NCBI GenBank assembly: GCA_964291305.2
Contig: OZ219783.1
Span: forward strand, 1,674,001-1,738,000
Direction of reading: 5' to 3'
From: VXNF01 sp964291305
GTDB lineage: Bacteria > Actinomycetota > Acidimicrobiia > Acidimicrobiales > CATQHL01
Length of the DNA stretch: 64,000 nt
The position numbers and the translations under genes are program-made. How positions within the stretch are numbered: the first letter of the stretch is position 1; the number at the start of each line of letters is the position of its first letter. Below the pieces are notes generated by a model. The model was not told the origin of the DNA, did not search any database, and saw nothing but the letters and a program-made list of their open reading frames with translations. Of the stretch, positions 8,794-17,352 are shown one piece after another.

Positions 8794-10643
8794 ACGCCTC
8801 GGACTTACAGCCCGTCCGCCCACTGCGCGTGCTGGCGCTGGCCAAGCAGATTCCCGTCTTTGAGGACATGCGGCTGGGCCGCGACAACCGGCTGGTACGC
8901 GACGGGCTTGAGCTGCACATGAACGACTACTGCCGCCGCGGTGTCGCCCAAGGACTGCAGCTCGCCCGCGCCAGCGGCGGCACGCTCGGCGTCTTGACCC
9001 TTGGACCGCCCTCGGCAGAAAACGTATGCCGGGAGGCCATCGCCTTCGGTGCCGACATCGGCTATCACGTAACCGACCCGGAGTTCGCTGGCTCTGACAC
9101 GTTGGCCACCGCCCGGGCGTTGGCCGCCGCAGTGAAGCACCTCGGACCCTTCGACTTAATCCTGGCGGGGCGGAACTCTGTGGACGCCGAAACGGGTCAG
9201 GTGCCCCCGCAGCTGGCGGAGTTGCTGGGCTGGCCGTTCGCCTGCGGGGTCCGTCGGCTGGGCCTTCGGGGCGAGCGCCTCTCGCTGCTCCTCGAGCACA
9301 ATGACGAGTGGCTGGAAGCCGAGCTAGCTCTGCCCGCCCTGCTCTCGTGCGCCGAGCGTCTGATCGACCCCTGCAAGATAAAAAATCCCGCCATCTGGGA
9401 AGCCGTTGATGCTTCGCTCATTAGGACTATCGCTGCCGACGAGTTAGGTCCCGGACCTTGGGGAGCCGCTGCTAGCCCAACGGTTGTCGGGCCGATCTGG
9501 ACTCTGAGAATCCAGCGAAGGGGCGAAATGCTCGCGGGCCCAATGGCCCAGCAGGCCGACCGGGCTGTCAGAGTGCTGGAAGAGCGAGGAGCACTATCTG
9601 CCAACGACTCCCCGAACATTGCCCGCGGTTCTATGTTGGCCGTAGAGTTGCCGGCGGGGAGATTCGGCGGACCAGCCGTCGGCGTGGTAGTCGAGCCAGC
9701 TCGTGAGCGGCATACCCGGGAGTTACTAGGAGCCGGCGCCCAACTTGCCAGCGACATAGATGGACACGTTGTGGCCCTAGGTCACGATGTGGGAATCCAG
9801 CTCGGCAGCTTCGGAGCCGACGCTGTGCAGCGGATTTCCCCCGCTGGAACGCTGGACGATACAACGACCAATGACAGTCACGGGGGCCTCACGGAGGAAG
9901 ACATTGCTTCGGCGGTCGGCGACTGGGCCGAAGGTGCCCAGCCTTGGGCGATCCTGGCGCCGAGCACAGCCTGGGGACGCGAGGTGGCCTCGCGCACGGC
10001 GGCCCGCCTAGGCGCCGGCCTGACCGGCGACGCAGTGGGGCTCTCGTGCGACGAAGGGCGGCTGATAGCCGACAAGTTGGCCTTCGGCGGCTACGTAATG
10101 GCAGCCATCAGGTGCTCCTCAACGGTGCAGCTGGCAACGGTACGGGCCGGCGTCCTCGGCCTGCCCCAGCCGCGTCAGGCACCGGAGCCAACGGTCAGCG
10201 AAGTCAGCGTGACGCCGCGCAACCGCTTACGGGTGCTGCGGCGAACTCGCGACGATGACGGCGACCGGTTGGCCAGCGCCGAGGTGGTAATCGGCGTGGG
10301 CCAAGGCGTGGATGTCGCCGACTACGAGCGCCTCCGGGCCGACGCCGCCAAGCTGGGTGCCGAACTCTGCGCCACTCGCAAAGTCACCGACGCGGCCGCC
10401 ATGCCCCGAGCCCGCCAAGTGGGTATCACCGGCCACGCCATCTCGCCCCGGCTGTACATAGCCATCGGCTTGTCGGGCAAGTTCAACCACACTGTGGGTG
10501 TCCGCTCGGCCGGCAGCATCGTGGCAATCAACCCCGACCCGACCGCACCCATATTCGACTGGTGCGATGTGGGCTTCGTGGCTGACTGGCGCCAGGTATT
10601 CGACGAGTTAGTCCCCCGCCTGGAGGCAGCGCTGTCGGATTGA
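8790..10643 (+). CDS. Fused electron-transfer flavoprotein (EtfB-EtfA in one chain)
   Basis: A 617-residue protein that joins both ETF subunits. The N-terminal half (about residues 1-260) is EtfB-like, with KQIPVFEDMR and an AMP-binding-type segment around LILAGRNSVDAETGQVPPQ. The C-terminal half is EtfA-like and ends in the FAD-binding region with ELCATRKVTDAAAMP, SPRLYIAIGLSGKFNH, and IVAINPDPTAPIF. ETFs carry electrons from flavin dehydrogenases to the quinone pool. The frame remains open far upstream through the phosphatase gene, but that part is a shadow; the GTG overlapping the previous stop (GTGA) is the logical start. The fusion is unusual, because most bacteria encode etfB and etfA separately. 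Confidence 0.88.
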   Translation: MNASDLQPVRPLRVLALAKQIPVFEDMRLGRDNRLVRDGLELHMNDYCRRGVAQGLQLARASGGTLGVLTLGPPSAENVCREAIAFGADIGYHVTDPEFAGSDTLATARALAAAVKHLGPFDLILAGRNSVDAETGQVPPQLAELLGWPFACGVRRLGLRGERLSLLLEHNDEWLEAELALPALLSCAERLIDPCKIKNPAIWEAVDASLIRTIAADELGPGPWGAAASPTVVGPIWTLRIQRRGEMLAGPMAQQADRAVRVLEERGALSANDSPNIARGSMLAVELPAGRFGGPAVGVVVEPARERHTRELLGAGAQLASDIDGHVVALGHDVGIQLGSFGADAVQRISPAGTLDDTTTNDSHGGLTEEDIASAVGDWAEGAQPWAILAPSTAWGREVASRTAARLGAGLTGDAVGLSCDEGRLIADKLAFGGYVMAAIRCSSTVQLATVRAGVLGLPQPRQAPEPTVSEVSVTPRNRLRVLRRTRDDDGDRLASAEVVIGVGQGVDVADYERLRADAAKLGAELCATRKVTDAAAMPRARQVGITGHAISPRLYIAIGLSGKFNHTVGVRSAGSIVAINPDPTAPIFDWCDVGFVADWRQVFDELVPRLEAALSD

Positions 10644-10670
10644 GCTATCGGATTGAGCTGTCAGATTGAG
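10634..10670 (+). repeat. Short tandem repeat, 13-bp unit, about 2.9 copies
   Basis: GTCGGATTGAGCT, ATCGGATTGAGCT and GTCAGATTGAG follow one another across the stop codon of the ETF gene. The first unit contains the TGA stop. It is probably a slippage-generated microsatellite that can extend or preserve the 3' end without affecting the protein. Confidence 0.6.
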
Positions 10671-10731
10671 GAGGCGGTTTGAGCTGGCGGTCTAAGGGAG
10701 GGGCCGGTGGCTCAGCCAGCAGGCGCGGGGC

Positions 10732-11010
10732 CTACTCCTGAACCTCCTTAGGCATGGCCTTGGCGGCATATATTTGCCAGTTCTCCTGTAGGGCGTCGAT
10801 GAGTTGGTTCACGAACAGCGGTGACATGTGGATGCGCTGAACCACTACGCCATTGCGCGGCTCGCTGCCCTCGAAGTTCATGCGCACGAAATCCAGCGTG
10901 AACTCATACGGGCTGTGAGTGACAGCAGCAAAGTTGGCCCAGCAGCCGCCCTCTAGCTCCGGGGGCAGTCGAATCGACACCTCACGCCGCTCGCCTTCTT
11001 CGTTTGACAT
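10732..11010 (-). CDS. DUF3467 family protein
   Basis: A 92-residue protein with the DUF3467 pattern: Val-Ser-Ile-Arg-Leu-Pro at the front, GGCWANFAAVTHSPYEFTLDF in the centre, then VVQRIHMSPLFVNQLIDAL. This small soluble family is widespread and has no established function. GGAGG lies just upstream of the ATG. It is on the same strand as, and 78 bases downstream of, the enoyl-CoA hydratase gene, so it could be the last gene of the large catabolic transcript, although the family is normally not tied to any pathway. Confidence 0.8.
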   Translation of the reverse strand: MSNEEGERREVSIRLPPELEGGCWANFAAVTHSPYEFTLDFVRMNFEGSEPRNGVVVQRIHMSPLFVNQLIDALQENWQIYAAKAMPKEVQE

Positions 11011-11088
11011 AGCATCCTCCCGTCTCAGCAGGCCCGGCCAACTTACTCTAAGGCTGGCGAAAAGAGCTGAACCGCCGGAGACTGGCCA

Positions 11089-11901
11089 TCATTCGCCGAT
11101 GTAGTTGGGCTTTCGCTTCTCGACGAAGGCTTCCACTCCTTCGCGGAAGTCGGCAGTGGAACGCAGGAAACCGTAGGCGAGGCCTTCTAGCTCTAACCCC
11201 ACCGGCAGGGGGCCGTCGTAGGCCTGGTTGAGTACCCGCTTAGCCATGCGCAGAGCTAGAGGGGGAAGAGCTGCCAGCTCGGTGGCGAGGCGGTCGGCAG
11301 CCGCGTCCAACTCTTCTAGGGCGACCACCTCCGATACCAGTCCAGCGGCCAGAGCCTCAGCGGCCCCCATGCGCCGGCCTCGCATAACCAAGTCTTTGGC
11401 CCTCCCCAAGCCGATCATGCGAGCCAGCCGCTGAGACCCGCCGCTGCCGGGGATCATTCCGATTGAGACTTCGGGCTGGCCAAGCTGCAGGTCGTCAGCC
11501 GCGATACGGAAGTCGCAGGCCAGGGCCAGTTCCAGCCCTACGCCGAAGGTAAAGCCGTGCAGCTTGGCAATCACCGGTTTCGGACAGCGCTCTGGGGCGG
11601 CCACGTTGTGGTGCAAGCAGGTAAGCGACTCTGGTGGGGCCTCCAAGAATCCGGCAATGTCGCCCCCCGCAGTGAAGGCCCGCTCCCCCGCCCCGGCCAG
11701 CAGCACAACTCGCACCTGGGTATCACGGCCACAAGCCTCAAACAACGCCGAGAGGTGTTCACGAGCCAGCATCGATACACGGTTCAACTTTCCGGGCACA
11801 TCCAGGGTGATTGTGGCCACGCCGCTCTCACCGTGACGCTCAAAGCGCAGGCCGTCAAGCTGCTCTGGATAGCTCACAGGGTTGACATTGGTCGCTGTCA
11901 C
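11089..11901 (-). CDS. Enoyl-CoA hydratase/isomerase family protein
   Basis: A 270-residue crotonase-fold protein. AGAGERAFTAGGDIAGFLEA forms the first half of the oxyanion hole; GFTFGVGLELALACDFRIAADD and FGQPEVSIG-like LGQPEVSIGMIPGSGGSQ complete the CoA-ester binding site, with Glu in QPEVSIG at the usual catalytic position. It adds water to, or isomerises, an enoyl-CoA thioester. GTG start with AAGGAG seven bases upstream. It lies 27 bases downstream of the CoA ligase in the same direction and is likely the next step on the CoA-activated substrate of this operon. The precise substrate is unknown. Confidence 0.9.
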   Translation of the reverse strand: MTATNVNPVSYPEQLDGLRFERHGESGVATITLDVPGKLNRVSMLAREHLSALFEACGRDTQVRVVLLAGAGERAFTAGGDIAGFLEAPPESLTCLHHNVAAPERCPKPVIAKLHGFTFGVGLELALACDFRIAADDLQLGQPEVSIGMIPGSGGSQRLARMIGLGRAKDLVMRGRRMGAAEALAAGLVSEVVALEELDAAADRLATELAALPPLALRMAKRVLNQAYDGPLPVGLELEGLAYGFLRSTADFREGVEAFVEKRKPNYIGE

Positions 11902-11928
11902 GATCTTCTCCTTGTAGTTCTGATTAGA

Positions 11929-13575
11929 TCAGCTGTGGTTAGGCGTCACGGCCGTTTGAGTCTCCTGCTCTCGCAGCAGGCGGCGCAGGACTTTGCCCGA
12001 CGGGCTTTTGGGGAGGCTGTCGGGGAAGTGGTAGCGGCGAGGTCGCTTGAAGCGGGCCAGCTCGGCGGACTCCAAGCAGTAGGCGTCAAGCCGGTGGGCG
12101 GCGACCTGCTCGGTGGCTTCGGCGGCCTGGGGCTCGCGCACTACGAAAGCGGTCACCGCTTGGCCCCAGCGTTCGTCTGGCAGACCCACCACCGCCACCT
12201 CGCGCACCCCCGGCGCTCGCTCCAGGATGTCTTCAACTTCCAAGGGATGAACGTTCTCGCCGCCGCTGATGATCATGTCGTCGATCCGGCCTACTACCCA
12301 GAGGTTGCCGTCAGCATCGCAGCGCCCCAGGTCGCCGGTGAAGTACCAGCCTTGGCGAACTGCTCGGGCGTCGGCGTCGGGCCGGTTCCAGTATCCGGCG
12401 AACGCTTCGTCGGAGCTGAGGTGGCAGATAATCTCGCCGGTCTCGCCGGGTGCCACTTGGTCGTCGGGACCTGCGCCGGGCTCCGGGCGGACTAGGCGCA
12501 GCCGGGCGTTAGTGGCAGGACGGCCGGCGCAGCCCGGCGCAGCTCGCTGATCGAAATGAACGGAGTAGGTGTAAACCTCGGTGGAGCCGTAGTGATTGAC
12601 GAACACCTCCGGAGCGAAAACCTCCACGCAGCGCTCCACCAGAGTGCTGGTCATGGCAGCCCCGGCATAGGCCAGCGAGCGCACCGCTGACAAGTCGGCG
12701 TTAGCCACGCCGGGCGAGTACACCAGATCGTGGAACAGCGTCGGAGCCAGATACAGCGAGCCGATGCGTTCGGCAGTAATGAGTTCCAGCGCCTCGGTCG
12801 CATCCCAGTCGGACTGGCAGACGTAACAGCCGCCGGTGATTTGAGCCGCCAGCAGAGTGTGGATGCCCATAGTGTGATACAGCGGCATCACCCCGAGGGT
12901 GCGCTCGCCGGGGCGGTAGCTCTGGTGCAGCGCCTGTGAGATTCCGCCGGCCCGTTCGGCGGCGTGACTTCGAGGCACACCCTTGGGCCGGCCGGTGGTA
13001 CCTGAGGTGTACAAGAAGATGGAAGTCCCACGATCATCCAGGTCGGCTGGCGGCGCCAGAGGCTGGCTCGCCCGACCAGCTGCCAGCAGGCTTTCGTACG
13101 TCTCACACGGCTCTAAGCTCACCCCTTCACCGGCTCCGTCGAGAGGCCCAGAGCCGAATCGGGTCGCCAGATCAGCCGAGGATTCAGTGCCGGCTACCCC
13201 GACCGCCACGAAACGTTCAGCGGTAGCTGCACAGGCGCGGGCGTGTTGCAGGCTGACCTCCTCGAATACCACCACCTTCGCCCCGGAGTCGGACACGCAA
13301 TAGGCCACATCGGCGGCCGCAACCCGCCACGAAAGCGGCACGACGACAGCCCCAAGCCACTGACATGCCCAGTACAGCTCGACGGCCTGGCGGCGATTCT
13401 TGAGCACGAGAGCCACCCGGTCACCGCGGTTGACGCCCAGCGATGCCAGCCCAGCGGCAACTGTTACCGCAGTCTGCTTCAAGCCGCGGTAGTCCAGCCG
13501 AGAGCTGCAGTACACTAAGGCATCAGCCTCCGGCGTCCGCTCGGCGGCGTACAGCAGTGAGAGGCCCAGGTTCAA
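11929..13575 (-). CDS. Acyl-CoA synthetase (class I adenylate-forming, ANL family)
   Basis: A 548-residue ligase that activates a carboxylic acid with ATP and joins it to CoA. Motifs in order: the P-loop-like TSGTTGRPKGVPRSH, YGSTEVYTYS, YFTGDLGRCDADGNL, GRIDDMIISGGENVHP and the C-terminal catalytic Lys in PKSPSGKVLRR. The start is a TTG that overlaps the previous stop by 4 bases (TTGA), with GGAGCT just ahead. It directly follows the molybdenum hydroxylase genes, suggesting that the hydroxylated or oxidised acid product is converted to its CoA ester before the crotonase step. The substrate (aliphatic or aromatic) cannot be decided from sequence. Confidence 0.9.
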   Translation of the reverse strand: MNLGLSLLYAAERTPEADALVYCSSRLDYRGLKQTAVTVAAGLASLGVNRGDRVALVLKNRRQAVELYWACQWLGAVVVPLSWRVAAADVAYCVSDSGAKVVVFEEVSLQHARACAATAERFVAVGVAGTESSADLATRFGSGPLDGAGEGVSLEPCETYESLLAAGRASQPLAPPADLDDRGTSIFLYTSGTTGRPKGVPRSHAAERAGGISQALHQSYRPGERTLGVMPLYHTMGIHTLLAAQITGGCYVCQSDWDATEALELITAERIGSLYLAPTLFHDLVYSPGVANADLSAVRSLAYAGAAMTSTLVERCVEVFAPEVFVNHYGSTEVYTYSVHFDQRAAPGCAGRPATNARLRLVRPEPGAGPDDQVAPGETGEIICHLSSDEAFAGYWNRPDADARAVRQGWYFTGDLGRCDADGNLWVVGRIDDMIISGGENVHPLEVEDILERAPGVREVAVVGLPDERWGQAVTAFVVREPQAAEATEQVAAHRLDAYCLESAELARFKRPRRYHFPDSLPKSPSGKVLRRLLREQETQTAVTPNHS

Positions 13576-14072
13576 GAAAGCTCCGGGGCCTCGGCTGTGG
13601 CTGCCGTTACCTCAGCTGCAGCGGCGATGGCGTCGATGATGGGGGCGTAGCCGGTACAGCGGCATAAATGCCCCGAAAGCATCTCGGCGATCTGGCTCCG
13701 GGTCGGGGCCGGGTTGTGCGACAGAAAGTCCAGGGCTGCCATCAGGATGCCCGGGGTGCAAAAGCCGCACTGCAGGGCGAAGTGCTCCCGGAACGCTGTT
13801 TGCAGTGGATGCAGCGGGCCAGCGCGAGCTAGGCCTTCAACGGTGCGCACCTCGGCGTCTTCGACTTGCACCGCCAGCAGCAGGCAAGAGCGCACGGCCG
13901 CACCGTCTAACTGCACTGTGCAGGAGCCGCACACGCCGTGCTCGCAGCCCACATGCGTGCCGGTGAGACCCAGTCGGTGGCGCAGCAAATCCGACAGCAG
14001 CAGCCGGTCGGACACGGTCTCGTGGTACTGGCGCCCGTTCACCGTGACAGCGATCTCGCGGGAGGTGCTCAC
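13572..14072 (-). CDS. Molybdenum hydroxylase small subunit, two [2Fe-2S] clusters (CoxS-like)
   Basis: A 166-residue iron-sulfur subunit of the xanthine dehydrogenase/CO dehydrogenase family. CEHGVCGSCTVQLDG carries the plant-ferredoxin-type cluster ligands. CGFCTPGILMAAL and HLCRCTGYAPI carry the second cluster in the all-alpha domain. It passes electrons from the Mo centre to the FAD subunit. The start overlaps the stop of the FAD subunit by 4 bases, and its own stop overlaps the CoA ligase start. The length is normal for the family. Confidence 0.95.
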   Translation of the reverse strand: MSTSREIAVTVNGRQYHETVSDRLLLSDLLRHRLGLTGTHVGCEHGVCGSCTVQLDGAAVRSCLLLAVQVEDAEVRTVEGLARAGPLHPLQTAFREHFALQCGFCTPGILMAALDFLSHNPAPTRSQIAEMLSGHLCRCTGYAPIIDAIAAAAEVTAATAEAPELS

Positions 14073-14956
14073 AGCCCGGGCTCCCCCGCGTTATCCCAGG
14101 CCTGGCGGATCACCTGCTCGCTGAGGACGCGCACCAGGTGCCGCCGGTAGGCCACCGAGGCGTGCAGGTCTTCCAACGGCTCAGCTGCGAAAGCCGCTTG
14201 CTGCGCCACCTGACGCAACGCCTTTTCGCCGGCGGCGCCGTCGAGGTTGAGTCCTCTGAGTCCGGCAGCCGCCTCGCCGGCCAGGAGCGGCCGATCGGCT
14301 ACCGCCCCCAATCCCAGGCGCACCTCTGCCACTGTGCCAGCTTGGCGCCGTAACGCGCAGGCCACCATGGCCAGGGCGTAGTCGCCGTGCCGCTGAGCTG
14401 ACTCGGCGAAGCCGTAGCCCCAGCCCGGACCCGCCGCCGGCCAGCAGACCTCCCTTAGTAACTCGTCAGGCTCCAAGGCCGAGGTGAAGTGGGAGACGAA
14501 CAGGTCCTCCGCGGCGATGCTGCGCTCACCGCGCTGAGATTGGGCCAGCACCGAGCCGCCGAGGACCAAAAGCGCCAACGGCAGCTCGCCGCGGGCATCG
14601 GCATGGGCCAGCGAACCACCTACCGTGCCCCGGTTGCGGGTCACAAAGTGGCCGATGTAGGGCGTACACGCGGCCACCAGCGGCAGCGCCTGGCGCAGCT
14701 CCGCTGACCGCTCAAGGGTTATCTGGCGCACCGTGGCTCCGGTGGTGACGACGCCGTCGTGGCGGCTTACCTGGGCCAGAGCGGCCAGACGGTTCACGTC
14801 CACTAGCACCTCTGGGCGAGCTAGGCGCATGTTCAACATGGGGACGAGGCTGCAGCCGCCGGCCAACACTTTGGCCTCGTCGCCGTAGTTGGCCAGCACC
14901 GCCAGCGTCTCATCCAAGCTCTCTGGACGCAGGTAGCGCAGCGGCGGCGGCTTCAT
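14069..14956 (-). CDS. Molybdenum hydroxylase FAD-binding medium subunit (CoxM-like)
   Basis: A 295-residue subunit. The FAD-binding signature is seen as VLAGGCSLVPMLNMRLARP (about residues 33-51) and TRNRGTVGGSLAHADARGELP, which match the AGGQSL and TxGG motifs of the CO/xanthine dehydrogenase flavoprotein family. It accepts electrons from the [2Fe-2S] subunit and hands them to an external acceptor such as a quinone or NAD. It overlaps the large subunit gene by 4 bases on one side and the small subunit gene by 4 bases on the other, so the three subunits are produced in coupled fashion. Confidence 0.94.
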   Translation of the reverse strand: MKPPPLRYLRPESLDETLAVLANYGDEAKVLAGGCSLVPMLNMRLARPEVLVDVNRLAALAQVSRHDGVVTTGATVRQITLERSAELRQALPLVAACTPYIGHFVTRNRGTVGGSLAHADARGELPLALLVLGGSVLAQSQRGERSIAAEDLFVSHFTSALEPDELLREVCWPAAGPGWGYGFAESAQRHGDYALAMVACALRRQAGTVAEVRLGLGAVADRPLLAGEAAAGLRGLNLDGAAGEKALRQVAQQAAFAAEPLEDLHASVAYRRHLVRVLSEQVIRQAWDNAGEPGL

Positions 14957-17352
14957 CGGGCGACCACACTCTCGCTCTCGGTACCGGCTGACAGGGACTC
15001 CCAGACGCGGGGAGCAGTGAGCGGCAAATCTAAGTCGTCTACGCCAAGGGCGTCACAGACAGCGTTAGCCAGCGCTGCGGGAGCGCTCATGGTGTTGCCC
15101 TCCCCCAGGCCTTTGGCCCCCAGCGGAGTGAAAGGCGAAGGTGTGCAGCGGTGTTGGATGCGCAGCGGAGGTACTTCGGTAGAGGTTGCACATAGGTAGT
15201 CCATAAAGCTGCCGGTCAACAGGTTCCCGTCGTCGTCGTAGACGGTTTGCTCCAGCAGGGCGGGGCCGAGGCCGTGGGCGAAGCTGCCCAGGATCTGACC
15301 GTCCACCAGCCGGGGGTGCAGCAACGTGCCGGCATCATGCACCGTTACGTAGTCCAATATGTCCACCTCGCCGGTAACGGTGTCTACCTCCACCACCGCT
15401 ACGTCGGCTACGAAGCCGTGCGCCGCCGAGGACGCCACCTCGTCGGCCTCGTTAGGCGGATCTAGGTTGGGCGCCGAAACGTAGGCGGTGACCGCCAGGC
15501 CCGGTGCCACACCGGCGGGAAGCGATTCGGGATTCCAGTGCGCTGCCCCGGCAAGGCGCCGCAGCGACAAGCCCCGGTCTGGTTGCCCCACGACGCGGGC
15601 CTGGCCGCCGACCAGTTCAACGTCGGCTGGCGAGCACTCCAAAACGTCGCCTGCGATATGGCTCAGCTTCTCGGCCAGCTGTCCGGCAGCCTCGGCCACA
15701 GCGGCAACCCCAATCCCGGCAAAGCGCGAAGAGTAGTTGCCCGAGGACACTGTCCAAGCGTTGACGTGGGTGTCCATCTGGCTTTGGACCTCAACATCGC
15801 TGGGCCGCAGCCCCAGAACGTCGGCAACCACCTGGGCAGCCACGGTGCGATGGCCCTGACCTTGGGGCACCGTCGAGAGGCGCACAGTCACGCCGCCGAG
15901 GGGGTTCATAGCCAGCGTGGCTCCCTCGGCGTTGCCAGACTTGGGCCAGCCTCGGGCGCGCTCTTGGGGTGTCTCGGCAAGAGATATGTAGCCCATGTTG
16001 GAGATCGACGGTTCCACCACGCAGGCCAGGCCGACCCCCAGCCGGCGGCGCGCTGGCTCGCCGGCCGACCGCTGATCGGCCTGGCGGTGCCGGAGCCCCT
16101 CGTAATCTGAGGCCTGCAAGACATCCTCCAGGCAGGCGGCGTAGTCGCCCGAGTCGTAGAGCCCGCCAGTTGGCGTCCGATAGGGGAAGCTCTCGGCGGC
16201 AACGAGATTGCGGCGAGCCAGATCGGCGGGGTCGAGACCCAGCCGGGCAGCGCCCCGCGCCATGATGCGTTCCAACGCCAGGTACAACTGGGGTCCGCCG
16301 AACCCGCGGTTTAGGCCGGTTGGGCAGCGATTGGTGTTCACCACCCGGTTCCGCACCTCCACGTGACGCACCGTGTAGGCCCCAGTCAGCGAGCCGTGCA
16401 TCCGGTAGAGCGTCGCTGGTTCAGGCGCCCGCAGGTAGGCCCCCACATCCTCGATCACGTCGTAGCGCAGCGCCAGCAACTCGCCGTCGGCGGCGAATCC
16501 GGCCTCCACCTCGGTGATTCGGTGCGTAGCCGACCCGGCGGCTGCAAGGTGCTCTAGTCGGTCTTCGATCCAGCGGACCGGCAAACCGCAGAGCTTGGAG
16601 ACCAAGCCCGCCAGCACCACGTAGCCAAACACTCCCGCTTTCACCCCGAAGCTGCCGCCGCTGTCGGGCGGCGTGAGCAGGCGCAGCCGAGCCGCAGGCA
16701 GGCCCAGCGCCCCGGCAGCCACAGTGTGAAGCGTGAACGGACCTTGGAAGTTGGCCCAAACCGTGAGCGAGTCGTTGGCGTGATCCCAGTCGGCTATCAC
16801 GCCGAAGCACTCCACCGGAGTGGCTACCCAGCGTCCGAACGGGAATCGACCCGCCACTGTGATGTCGGCGTCAGCAAATGCTGCGGTGGGATCGCCGTAG
16901 CGGAATGACCGGTCCGACACCACTTGGCCCGCCTCCGCCGCGGCCAGCGGGTCCACTATGGCTTCTAGTGGCTCGTAGTCCACCTCCACTAGCTCGGCGG
17001 CGTCCTCGGCTAGGTAGCGGTCACGCGCTACTACCACCGCTACCGGCTCGCCGGCGTAGCGGGCCACGTCGCAGGCGGCAGCGTAGTGATCGGTAGCCCC
17101 ACCGATGACCGCGCCGAGGGGCCGACCGGCTGCAGCCAACTCGGCACCGGTCAGCACCGCCACCACACCCGGCATCGCCAGGGCCGCTGCCGTGTCGATT
17201 TGGCGGATTTGGGCGTGGGCGAAAGGCGAGCGGACCAACGCCAAGTGCATCGCCCCCGGCACCGGCGAGAGGTCGTCGATGAATCGCCCACGGCCCCGCA
17301 GTAGCGCCTCATCCTCGACTCGCGGAGGGGTCGCCCCGATCCAGCCGCTCAA
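14953..17352 (-). CDS. Molybdenum hydroxylase large subunit, molybdopterin-binding (CoxL/XdhA-like)
   Basis: A 799-residue catalytic subunit. The N-terminal a/b hammerhead (RVEDEALLRGRGRFIDDL) is followed by the Mo-cofactor domain. GLNRGFGGPQ aligns with the xanthine-dehydrogenase-type active-site loop rather than the AYxCSFR loop of true CO dehydrogenase, and GAKGLGEGN near the C terminus holds the catalytic Glu. The enzyme should therefore hydroxylate an organic substrate such as an aldehyde, N-heterocycle or aromatic thioester with water as oxygen donor; it is not a form I CO dehydrogenase. It overlaps glcF-like and FAD-subunit genes by 4 bases each. Confidence 0.92.
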   Translation of the reverse strand: MSGWIGATPPRVEDEALLRGRGRFIDDLSPVPGAMHLALVRSPFAHAQIRQIDTAAALAMPGVVAVLTGAELAAAGRPLGAVIGGATDHYAAACDVARYAGEPVAVVVARDRYLAEDAAELVEVDYEPLEAIVDPLAAAEAGQVVSDRSFRYGDPTAAFADADITVAGRFPFGRWVATPVECFGVIADWDHANDSLTVWANFQGPFTLHTVAAGALGLPAARLRLLTPPDSGGSFGVKAGVFGYVVLAGLVSKLCGLPVRWIEDRLEHLAAAGSATHRITEVEAGFAADGELLALRYDVIEDVGAYLRAPEPATLYRMHGSLTGAYTVRHVEVRNRVVNTNRCPTGLNRGFGGPQLYLALERIMARGAARLGLDPADLARRNLVAAESFPYRTPTGGLYDSGDYAACLEDVLQASDYEGLRHRQADQRSAGEPARRRLGVGLACVVEPSISNMGYISLAETPQERARGWPKSGNAEGATLAMNPLGGVTVRLSTVPQGQGHRTVAAQVVADVLGLRPSDVEVQSQMDTHVNAWTVSSGNYSSRFAGIGVAAVAEAAGQLAEKLSHIAGDVLECSPADVELVGGQARVVGQPDRGLSLRRLAGAAHWNPESLPAGVAPGLAVTAYVSAPNLDPPNEADEVASSAAHGFVADVAVVEVDTVTGEVDILDYVTVHDAGTLLHPRLVDGQILGSFAHGLGPALLEQTVYDDDGNLLTGSFMDYLCATSTEVPPLRIQHRCTPSPFTPLGAKGLGEGNTMSAPAALANAVCDALGVDDLDLPLTAPRVWESLSAGTESESVVAR

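Noticed and set aside
14953..17352. Aerobic CO dehydrogenase large subunit
   Set aside because: The active-site loop reads GLNRGFGGPQ and lacks the AYxCSFR motif of form I CO dehydrogenase, so an organic-substrate hydroxylase is more likely.
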